Shown: positions 1 through 5,300 of the stretch, piece by piece
Layout: each line of letters opens with the position of its first letter
Numbering within the stretch: the first letter of the stretch is position 1
Assembly: GCA_903932385.1 (NCBI GenBank)
Contig: CAIZGA010000538.1
Span: 1 to 5,300 of the forward strand
DNA from: an uncultured Acidobacteriota bacterium
GTDB lineage: Bacteria > Acidobacteriota > Terriglobia > Terriglobales > Acidobacteriaceae
Length of the DNA: 5,300 nt
Direction: 5' to 3'
Position numbers and translations under genes: made by a program
The notes under the pieces: model-generated
What the model was told of the DNA's origin: nothing
Seen by the model: only the letters and a program-made list of their open reading frames with translations
Database searches by the model: none

Positions 1-917
1 CACGATCACCGCGCCCACGCCACGCAATTGCGCGAGTCCGGCAAAAAGATTGGCACCAAGATTCTTGCACTTGAACACAGCTTCCACGGCCGGACGATGG
101 GTTCTGTCGCCACCACGCACAAGGCCAAGTACCGCGAGCCTTTTGAGCCGGTGATGCCGAACGTGGCTTTCGTCAATTTTGACGATGTTGCGGACCTGCG
201 CGCCAGCTTCAGCGATGAAGTCTGCGCCATCTGCATTGAACCGGTGCAGGGCGAAGGCGGCATCCGTCCTGTGTCAAAAGAATTTTTCGCCACGGCACGC
301 GAACTCTGCAACCGACAGGTGCCCTGCTGCTGGCGGATGAGATTCAGTGCGGCATGGGCCGCACCGGCGAGTGGTGCGCTTACCAGCACTACGGCATCCT
401 GCCCGATGTAGTCACGCTGGCCAAGCCGCTTGCCGGCGGTCTGCCCATGGGCTCGATGCTCTGCACTGAAGAGGCCGCGCAGGCCTTCACGCCCGGCATG
501 CACGGAACCACCTTCGGCGGCGGACCGCTGGCCTGTGCCGTTGCCATTGCCGCCATCGACTACATGCAGCAGAACAAAATGCTGGAGCAGGTTCGCAGCC
601 TCGGCGGCTACTTCCGCCGGCAGTTGGATTCCCTTGCCACGCGCCATCGCAACATCATCGACGTGCGCGGCCTGGGCCTGATGCTCTGCATCGAACTCGA
701 CAACGCAGAAGACGCGCGACTGGCTGCTGCCGCCATGCTCGACCGGCACATCATCATTAACCGCACCAGTGAGACGGTGCTGCGTTTTCTGCCGCCGTTT
801 GTGATTGAAACCAAACACGTGGATGAAACCGTGGCGGCGCTCGATGCCGTGCTCACACAGGTTCGTCAGCAGCAACAGGCCAGCCCGGTGCTGGCGGGAG
901 AAGCACACCATGCCTAG
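1..917 (+). CDS. argD: Acetylornithine aminotransferase, 5'-truncated and with a frame break
   Basis: PLP-dependent class-III aminotransferase that converts N-acetylglutamate semialdehyde plus glutamate to N-acetylornithine and 2-oxoglutarate in the cytoplasm. The 5' end lies outside the window; reading is open from base 1 in frame 1, then must move to frame 3 near base 314. Seen in frame 1: the substrate-side motif FHGRTMGS (from base 82) and EPVQGEGGIRP (about 238-273). Seen in frame 3: LLLADEIQCGMGRTGEW with the pyridine-binding Asp codon at 336-338, TLAKPLAGGLPMG with the expected PLP Schiff-base Lys codon at 423-425, and HGTTFGGGPLACA from 501, whose Thr normally contacts the cofactor phosphate. 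The C-terminal domain (RGLGLMLCIEL, LRFLPPFVI) is complete to TAG 915-917. Without a shift, frame 1 ends at TAG 409-411, before the Schiff-base lysine, so the shortened product would be inactive. The end overlaps argF by 8 bases. The related family member succinyldiaminopimelate aminotransferase cannot be excluded by sequence, but the arg neighbours favour ArgD. Confidence 0.9.
310..320 (+). other. Single-base frame break in argD
   Basis: ArgD homology passes from frame 1 (ending ...FFATARELCN, codon AAC at 310-312) to frame 3 (starting TGALLLADEIQ, codon ACA at 315-317). The join needs one extra base after 313-314, for example restoring AAC CGN ACA GGT. Both sides are otherwise strongly conserved and aligned without a gap in the protein, so this looks like loss of one base. 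There is no homopolymer run and no X-XXY-YYZ slippery heptamer here. It may be a real recent mutation or an error in the assembled sequence; the sequence alone cannot decide. Confidence 0.88.
896..900 (+). promoter_or_regulatory. Ribosome binding site of argF
   Basis: GGGAG followed by AAG lies inside the end of argD, with 9 bases between GGGAG and the ATG at 910. This fixes the argF start at 910 rather than at the in-frame ATG at 928 or GTG at 991, neither of which has a purine-rich site at a suitable distance. Confidence 0.65.
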
Positions 918-2055
918 CAAGACGCTTATGATCAACAGCAACTCGGCGCACAAGTCTGCCGCGCAGCCGCGTTCGCGTGCCAGCCATGTCGTGCAGCCGC
1001 AGAGCGGTCCGCAGTCCCCGGAAGTTTTCGCCGCCTCTGCCGACGGTCTCGCCGGCCGCGACCTCTGTTCCATCGCCGACCTCTCCGTGCAGGAGACCGC
1101 CTCCATTCTGGAATTGGCGCACGCCGTCAAAGCCAATCCCACAGAGTACAACCATGCGCTCGACTCCAAGCAGATGGTGATGTTCTTTGAGAAGGCGTCG
1201 CTGCGTACGCGCCTCACTTTTGAGGCCGCCATCAACACGCTGGGCGGCAACGCAATTTTTGTCGACCAGACACAGTCGCCGCTGGGCGAGCGCGAGTCTC
1301 TGGCCGATATGTCGCGCAACCTGGAGCGCTGGATGAACATCATCGTGTTACGCACATACTCGCACGAGACCATCGTGGAAATGGCGCAGTGTGCGGACGT
1401 GCCGGTCATCAACGCACTTTCGGATTACGAACATCCCTGCCAGGCGCTGGCCGACTTCATGACGCTGGAAGAAAAATTCGGCACCGCACGCGGCCTCAAG
1501 TTCTGCTACGTCGGCGACGGTAACAATGTCTGTCACTCGCTCATCCTCACCGCTGCGCAGTTGGGTGCACATTGCACCATCGCCACGCCCAAGGGCTACG
1601 CGCCCAAGCTCGACATCGTTGCTCAGGCGATTGAAATTGCTGAGAGCACCGGCGGCAGCATCACACTGATGCATGACCCGGCAAAGGCCGTTGAAGGCGC
1701 CAGCGCAGTCTACACTGACGTTTGCGTCAGCATGGGCTTCGAGCATGAGTCCACCAAGCGCGAGCCGATTTTCCGGCCGTATCAGGTGAATGAGAAGTTG
1801 ATGTCGCTGGCCGCGCCCGATGCCGTCTTCATGCACTGCCTGCCGGCGCGTCGTAATGCAGAAGTCACCGACGCAGTTCTCGACGGCCCGCAGTCCATCG
1901 TTTTCGATCAGGCCGAGAACCGCATGCATCTGCAGAAAGCTTTATTGCTGATGCTGCTGGATGGCGCCGGCAAATCGCCGATGGAACGCAAATTTTCCCG
2001 CGCCGCCTCCGCACCCAAGTCCGGCAAGCGTGCCGAAGTCACCGCGCTCTCGTAG
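910..2055 (+). CDS. argF: Ornithine carbamoyltransferase
   Basis: Catalyses carbamoyl phosphate plus ornithine to citrulline plus phosphate in the cytoplasm; 381 residues. Seen: the carbamoyl-phosphate loop FFEKASLRTRLTFE with S97-L98-R99-T100-R101; EHPCQALAD with H175-P176-C177-Q178; a nucleotide-binding-like second domain beginning KFCYVGDGNNVCHS; the ornithine-side motif TDVCVSMG with D270 and S274-M275-G276; and MHCLPARR with H309-C310-L311-P312 and R315. D270, the SMG loop and HCLP mark ornithine rather than aspartate carbamoyltransferase. The family is usually about 300-340 residues; here recognisable homology starts near residue 47 (LAGRDLCSIADLS), preceded by a Ser/Ala/Gln-rich tail, and about 30 basic, Ala/Ser-rich residues follow the usual C-terminal helix. 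ATG 910 is chosen for its ribosome binding site. It overlaps the argD stop by 8 bases, which suggests translational coupling, and is followed after 18 bases by argH. Confidence 0.96.
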   Translation: MPSKTLMINSNSAHKSAAQPRSRASHVVQPQSGPQSPEVFAASADGLAGRDLCSIADLSVQETASILELAHAVKANPTEYNHALDSKQMVMFFEKASLRTRLTFEAAINTLGGNAIFVDQTQSPLGERESLADMSRNLERWMNIIVLRTYSHETIVEMAQCADVPVINALSDYEHPCQALADFMTLEEKFGTARGLKFCYVGDGNNVCHSLILTAAQLGAHCTIATPKGYAPKLDIVAQAIEIAESTGGSITLMHDPAKAVEGASAVYTDVCVSMGFEHESTKREPIFRPYQVNEKLMSLAAPDAVFMHCLPARRNAEVTDAVLDGPQSIVFDQAENRMHLQKALLLMLLDGAGKSPMERKFSRAASAPKSGKRAEVTALS

Positions 2056-2058
2056 CGC

Positions 2059-2065
2059 AAAGGAG
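2059..2065 (+). promoter_or_regulatory. Ribosome binding site of argH, supporting a TTG start
   Basis: AAAGGAG sits in the 18-base gap between argF and argH. Its spacing is 8 bases to TTG 2074 but 14 to the in-frame ATG 2080. The spacing favours TTG, giving a protein that begins MKMWSGRF; the ATG start would remove only two residues. Confidence 0.7.
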
Positions 2066-2073
2066 AAGTTACT

Positions 2074-3498
2074 TTGAAGATGTGGTCAGGCCGCTTCCGC
2101 GAACCACTCGACGGCACTTTCGAGCGTTGGCAGCGATCCTTCCCTTTCGATTGGCGTCTGCTGCCGCAGGAGCTTGCCGCCAGCGTGGCCCACGCCCGCA
2201 CGATTGCAGCGGCAGGCATCCTCACGCCCGTCGAACTGCGCAGCATTGAAAGCGGCCTGGCCATCATCGAAAAGAAAGCCAAGTCCGGCGGCACGGAGTG
2301 GCTGAAGTCCAACGAGGTCGCGGAAGACATCCATCACTTTGTGGAGATGACTCTCACTGATGAGATTGGCCCACTGGCGCTGAAGCTGCACACCGGCCGC
2401 AGCCGCAATGAACAAATCGCCACCGACATGCGGTTGTTTGTGCGCGATGAAATTGATGCCACTCTCACCGGCCTCAGCAACTGGGCCACGGCGTTAATTG
2501 ATCTTGCCGAAACTGCCGGCGATGCAGTGATGCCTTCCTACACGCATCTGCAGCGTGCGGAACCGGTGCTGGTTGCGCATTGGCTGCTCGTCTATGTGGA
2601 GATGACGTTGCGTGACAGTTCACGCCTACTGGATGCTCGCAAGCGGATGAATTTTTGCCCGCTCGGTTCCGGTGCCATTGCCGGTGCCACGCTAAAACTC
2701 GACCGCAATATCGCTTCTGCCGCATTGGGATTCGACGCGCCCACATCCAACAGCATGGATGCCACCAGTGATCGCGATTTTCTATTGGAATTCGTGCAGA
2801 CACTGACACAAATTGGCTTGCACATTTCGCGCTTTGCCGAAGAGCTCACGCTCTACTCCACTGCGGAGTTTGGCTTCCTTGATTTACCGGAAGCATTCTC
2901 TACCGGTTCCAGCGCAATGCCGCAGAAGAAAAATCCTGACCTCACCGAACTTGCGCGCGGCAAGAGTGCGCGCCTGCTCGGCGCGTCCACCACGCTGGCA
3001 ACGCTGATCAAAGGCCTGCCGTTGGCCTACAACAAGGATTTGCAGGAAGGCCAGGAGCCGGTCTTCGACGCAGCCGATACCATGCGCGGCCTGCTGAGCG
3101 TTCTGCCCGGATTCACGCACGCGCTGAAGTTCCGCTTCGACCTGATGTCCTCCGCCGCGCAAACAGGATTTCTGAATGCAATGGCAGCGGCAACGTATCT
3201 GGTCCACAAAGGCGTTGCCTTCCGCAAAGCGCATGAAAAAATCGGCAACGCCGTTCGTTATGCGTTGGATAAAGGCTGCGAGCTGGGTGATTTGTCGCTC
3301 GACGAGCTGCGCCAGTTCGGCGAAGAATTCGGCGAAGATTTTTTTGCCGGCATCACATTGGCTGCAACGGTTGATTGCCACGATGTTATTGGCGGCACTG
3401 CCGTGGGCCGCGTAAAGTCCGCGATTGGCTCTGCAAGGAAGCGGATTGATATGATGAAGAAAGCGCGTGCGGCAGGAGGCACGCAGGTCCATGTCTAA
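2074..3498 (+). CDS. argH: Argininosuccinate lyase
   Basis: Cleaves argininosuccinate to arginine and fumarate, the last step of arginine synthesis; a cytoplasmic homotetramer of the fumarase/aspartase superfamily. The 474 residues match the family's usual length (about 460). Seen: the N-terminal MKMWSGRF typical of ArgH; region 1, LHTGRSRNEQIATDMRL with H106, R109, S110, R111, N112; region 2, SYTHLQRAEP with the general-acid-type T157-H158; region 3, the flexible signature loop TGSSAMPQKKNPD at about 277-289, carrying the catalytic-loop serines S279/S280 and K285. The three regions come from different subunits in the known tetramer. All are intact, so the enzyme should be active. One segment differs from the common bacterial form: residues 368-375 read NAMAAATY where many ArgH proteins have a form like ATDLADY. 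The start is probably TTG 2074. The gene ends in an 8-base overlap with the downstream acetyltransferase, with which it is likely coupled. Confidence 0.97.
   Translation: MKMWSGRFREPLDGTFERWQRSFPFDWRLLPQELAASVAHARTIAAAGILTPVELRSIESGLAIIEKKAKSGGTEWLKSNEVAEDIHHFVEMTLTDEIGPLALKLHTGRSRNEQIATDMRLFVRDEIDATLTGLSNWATALIDLAETAGDAVMPSYTHLQRAEPVLVAHWLLVYVEMTLRDSSRLLDARKRMNFCPLGSGAIAGATLKLDRNIASAALGFDAPTSNSMDATSDRDFLLEFVQTLTQIGLHISRFAEELTLYSTAEFGFLDLPEAFSTGSSAMPQKKNPDLTELARGKSARLLGASTTLATLIKGLPLAYNKDLQEGQEPVFDAADTMRGLLSVLPGFTHALKFRFDLMSSAAQTGFLNAMAAATYLVHKGVAFRKAHEKIGNAVRYALDKGCELGDLSLDELRQFGEEFGEDFFAGITLAATVDCHDVIGGTAVGRVKSAIGSARKRIDMMKKARAAGGTQVHV
3474..3479 (+). promoter_or_regulatory. Ribosome binding site of the argA-like gene
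   Basis: A full AGGAGG lies within the last codons of argH, 11 bases before ATG 3491. It supports ATG 3491 over the in-frame GTG at 3467, which lies upstream of this site. It is the strongest Shine-Dalgarno match in the cluster. Confidence 0.75.
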
Positions 3499-4042
3499 GG
3501 CTACGGTTCGCAAGGCCCGGTTGCAGGATGCAACCAACATTTACGAGCTCGTCAATTCGCTTGCCGACGACGGCACGTTGCTGCGCCGTTCCTACGCGGA
3601 AATTTGCGAGAACGTGCGCGACTTTACAGTTGCTGAATCTGCCGCGGGAGTTTTTCTCGGCTGCGGCGCGCTGCATCTCTACGGCCCGCATCTGGCTGAA
3701 GTTCGTTCCATCGTCGTGAAGCCGGAAGCCAAGGGCCAGGGAGCCGGCGGCAAATTGTTGAATGCCCTGCTGCATGAAGCCGACGACCACGGCGTCGCAT
3801 CCGTCTGCCTGTTCACGCGCATCCCGGATTTCTTTTTCCATCACGGCTTCCGCGAGGCCGACCGAACTGCGATGCCCGACAAGGTCTATAAGGATTGCCA
3901 GAACTGCCCGCGACTCTACGCCTGCGATGAAGTAGCAATGGTGCGCGGCCCTCTGCCCAAGGTGGCCGTTCTCGGCCCCAGCAAGCTAGCCGATCTTGTG
4001 CAGCTGACCAACGTCCCGCTGCAAACCGGTACCGGCCGCTAA
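3491..4042 (+). CDS. argA: GNAT acetyltransferase, probable short-type N-acetylglutamate synthase
   Basis: Probably transfers acetyl from acetyl-CoA to the alpha-amino group of glutamate, the entry step of arginine synthesis; 183 residues, cytoplasmic. Seen: one GNAT domain covering about residues 4-155, starting TVRKARLQDATNIYELV; the beta4 strand AEVRSIVVKPEAKGQ followed by the acetyl-CoA pyrophosphate loop K81-G82-Q83-G84-A85-G86; and FFFHHGF (114-120), the usual F-x-x-x-GF end of the fold. After it comes DKVYKDCQNCPRLYACDE with C136, C139 and C145, which as I recall it is characteristic of the stand-alone synthases like M. tuberculosis Rv2747 and of the acetyltransferase domain fused to ArgH in Vibrio/Moritella. 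The amino-acid-kinase domain of classical E. coli ArgA is absent. About 30 residues beyond the cysteines show no recognised motif. The function rests on family resemblance plus the 8-base overlap with argH. The alternative is a GNAT enzyme acting on another amino acid, which is less likely in this operon. Confidence 0.83.
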   Translation: MSKATVRKARLQDATNIYELVNSLADDGTLLRRSYAEICENVRDFTVAESAAGVFLGCGALHLYGPHLAEVRSIVVKPEAKGQGAGGKLLNALLHEADDHGVASVCLFTRIPDFFFHHGFREADRTAMPDKVYKDCQNCPRLYACDEVAMVRGPLPKVAVLGPSKLADLVQLTNVPLQTGTGR

Positions 4043-4049
4043 ACAAAAC

Positions 4050-5300
4050 TTACAGCGAGTATTTTCCCGCCGCAATTACATGCGCGGCAATCTCGCGTTT
4101 CAATCCAATAGTATTCGCCGGATCGCGCTTCGCTAGTCTTCGCAGAATCGTCAGCCGCACTCGCAGCGTATCGCCCTCTGCCGCAGCAGCCAGAACTCGT
4201 TGCGCATTTTGCTCGATGCGTGCGAATGCCTCTGCTGTATAAACGCGGGCCAGCGCTACAGCAATGGAGTTTGCCTTGCCCGCAATGATTTTCTTCGCTC
4301 GCAGAACAGCACTTTCCATAGCGAAGACTTCAATAATCATGTCGGCCAGCGCAGCCATCACTTCCTGCTCGTCCTGCAGCTTGGCGCCGTAGCATTCCGT
4401 GGCAACTCCAGCAGAAAAGAGCGCCATCTTTTTCGCATTGGCCAGCAGAGCGAATTCCGCATCCAACGGCGCATCTGATATTTCCTGCGCCATCGGCCCG
4501 GCAAATACTTCATCCATGATTTTTTTGATGGCCGGCATCACAGCTAGCTGGCCACTCATGGCGCGCTTCATCAGCCAGCCGGTGATGATGATCCGGTTGA
4601 TTTCATTGGTGCCTTCAAAAATTCGGTTCACGCGCGAATCGCGATACGCCCGTTCCGCCGGATACTCTTCCACAAAGCCATAGCCTGCGTAAATCTGCAC
4701 GACGTCATCCACCACGCCGTCCAGCATCTCCGACGCCCACACTTTCAGGATGGAACATTCAATCGCATATTCTTCAATACGCTTCTGAATTTGCTGCGAC
4801 GCATCGGGCGAAGATTTCTCAATCGCCACCAGAGCTGCGTCAATCATTCCCACAGTGCGATACGCCATCGCTTCACCCGTGTAAACGCCAACAGTGCAGT
4901 CAGCCAGTTTCTCCTGAATCAATCCAAATTCCGAAATGGATTTTCCAAATGCCTTGCGGTCGCGCGCATACGCAATCCCATTTGCCAGCGATGCACGCGC
5001 TCCGCCAACCGCTGCCGCCGCCAGCTTGAAGCGGCCGATGTTCAGAATGTTGAATGCAATGTGATGTCCTTTGCCAATTTCACCCAGCACATTTTCCACC
5101 GGCACTTTGCAATCTGCCAGTATCAGCGGAGTTGTGGAAGAACCGCGAATGCCGAGTTTGTGTTCTTCCGCGCCGTTGGAAAATCCCGGCATACCGCGCT
5201 CAATCAGAAACGCCGTAAACTTTTCGCCATCCACTTTGGCAAACACGGTGTAGAGATCGGCAAAGCCACCGTTTGAGATCCAGAGCTTTTCGCCGTTGAG
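4050..5300 (-). CDS. Acyl-CoA dehydrogenase, very-long-chain/FadE-like, N-terminal part outside window
   Basis: FAD-dependent enzyme that oxidises acyl-CoA to trans-2-enoyl-CoA in fatty-acid beta-oxidation. The last 416 codons are visible, in frame from the window edge at 5300; the GTG at 5246-5244 is an internal valine, not a start, because conserved sequence continues upstream (LNGEKLWISNGGFADLYT). Residue numbers below are from the edge. Seen: the central beta-domain strand KLWISNGG..AD; HKLGIRGSSTT (47-57); NILNIGRF (84-91); YARDRKAFGK (110-119), typical of the C-terminal helical domain; IFEGTNEINR with E229 as the predicted catalytic base (codon 4616-4614). About 187 residues follow that glutamate, against some 20 in short and medium-chain dehydrogenases, matching the extra C-terminal domain of VLCAD/ACAD9 and of Bacillus FadE (YusJ). 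Substrate length is inferred from this architecture only. The gene converges on the arg operon with a 7-base gap and is functionally unrelated to it. Confidence 0.93.
   Translation of the reverse strand, partial: LNGEKLWISNGGFADLYTVFAKVDGEKFTAFLIERGMPGFSNGAEEHKLGIRGSSTTPLILADCKVPVENVLGEIGKGHHIAFNILNIGRFKLAAAAVGGARASLANGIAYARDRKAFGKSISEFGLIQEKLADCTVGVYTGEAMAYRTVGMIDAALVAIEKSSPDASQQIQKRIEEYAIECSILKVWASEMLDGVVDDVVQIYAGYGFVEEYPAERAYRDSRVNRIFEGTNEINRIIITGWLMKRAMSGQLAVMPAIKKIMDEVFAGPMAQEISDAPLDAEFALLANAKKMALFSAGVATECYGAKLQDEQEVMAALADMIIEVFAMESAVLRAKKIIAGKANSIAVALARVYTAEAFARIEQNAQRVLAAAAEGDTLRVRLTILRRLAKRDPANTIGLKREIAAHVIAAGKYSL

Noticed and set aside
300..330. Programmed ribosomal frameshift in argD
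   Set aside because: The needed shift is -1, but there is no slippery heptamer or evident downstream structure, and ArgD is not known to need recoding; a lost base is simpler.
6..1412. A 468-codon open frame on the - strand across argD and argF
   Set aside because: It lies wholly opposite two recognisable enzymes, has no recognised motif and a low-complexity translation; long antisense frames are expected opposite GC-rich codon-biased genes.
1834..1854. HCLPARR instead of the more familiar HCLPAHR in ArgF
   Set aside because: The functional Arg at the end is kept, and the ARR form seems familiar from other ornithine carbamoyltransferases; not a sign of altered substrate.
1348..1929. A 193-codon open frame on the - strand opposite argF
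   Set aside because: No recognisable motif and fully contained in the conserved part of argF; a shadow of the real gene.
2884..3540. A 218-codon open frame on the - strand opposite argH
   Set aside because: No recognised domain and entirely opposite the signature-bearing end of argH.
4026..4035. Perfect 10-base palindrome CCGGTACCGG at the end of the argA-like gene
   Set aside because: It has no loop and no T run, lies inside codons for the last residues, and is short enough to be chance in GC-rich DNA.
5244..5246. GTG on the - strand as the start of the acyl-CoA dehydrogenase
   Set aside because: Conserved dehydrogenase sequence continues in frame upstream to the window edge, so the codon is internal.
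4791..5276. A 161-codon open frame on the + strand opposite the acyl-CoA dehydrogenase
   Set aside because: Opposite strongly conserved dehydrogenase motifs; its translation is rich in Arg, Ser and His with no recognisable fold.

Overview
The window is an arginine-biosynthesis gene cluster on the + strand (positions 1-4042), met tail-to-tail by the 3' part of a long-chain-type acyl-CoA dehydrogenase gene on the - strand (4050-5300). Coding density is close to complete: the longest non-coding gap is 18 bases. I see no tRNA, rRNA, CRISPR, insertion sequence or attachment site.

Layout: the 3' portion of argD (acetylornithine aminotransferase, 1-917, reading frame broken near 314); argF (ornithine carbamoyltransferase, 910-2055); argH (argininosuccinate lyase, 2074-3498); a short GNAT acetyltransferase of the N-acetylglutamate-synthase type (argA-like, 3491-4042). 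Adjacent genes overlap by 8 bases or are separated by 18, and each downstream gene has its own purine-rich ribosome binding site, so this reads as one operon with translational coupling. No promoter for it lies in the window, so transcription presumably starts upstream, where the 5' end of argD lies.

Pathway: the GNAT enzyme would acetylate glutamate (first step), ArgD transaminates N-acetylglutamate semialdehyde to N-acetylornithine, ArgF carbamoylates ornithine to citrulline, and ArgH splits argininosuccinate to arginine and fumarate. The kinase, reductase, deacetylation and argininosuccinate synthase steps (argB, argC, argJ/argE, argG) are not in the window; argG in particular is not between argF and argH.

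Organism: a fairly GC-rich bacterium using Shine-Dalgarno starts. The ArgH wording, the stand-alone GNAT synthase and the FadE-like dehydrogenase bring Acidobacteriota-type genomes to mind, but this is a weak inference from memory of protein style, not a search result.

The region is mostly ordinary primary metabolism. The points worth a second look are the single-base frame break in argD, the unfused argH/N-acetylglutamate-synthase pair that parallels the fused ArgH(A) protein of some marine gammaproteobacteria, the cysteine motif of that synthase, and the low-complexity N-terminal tail on ArgF. I found no convincing undescribed system.
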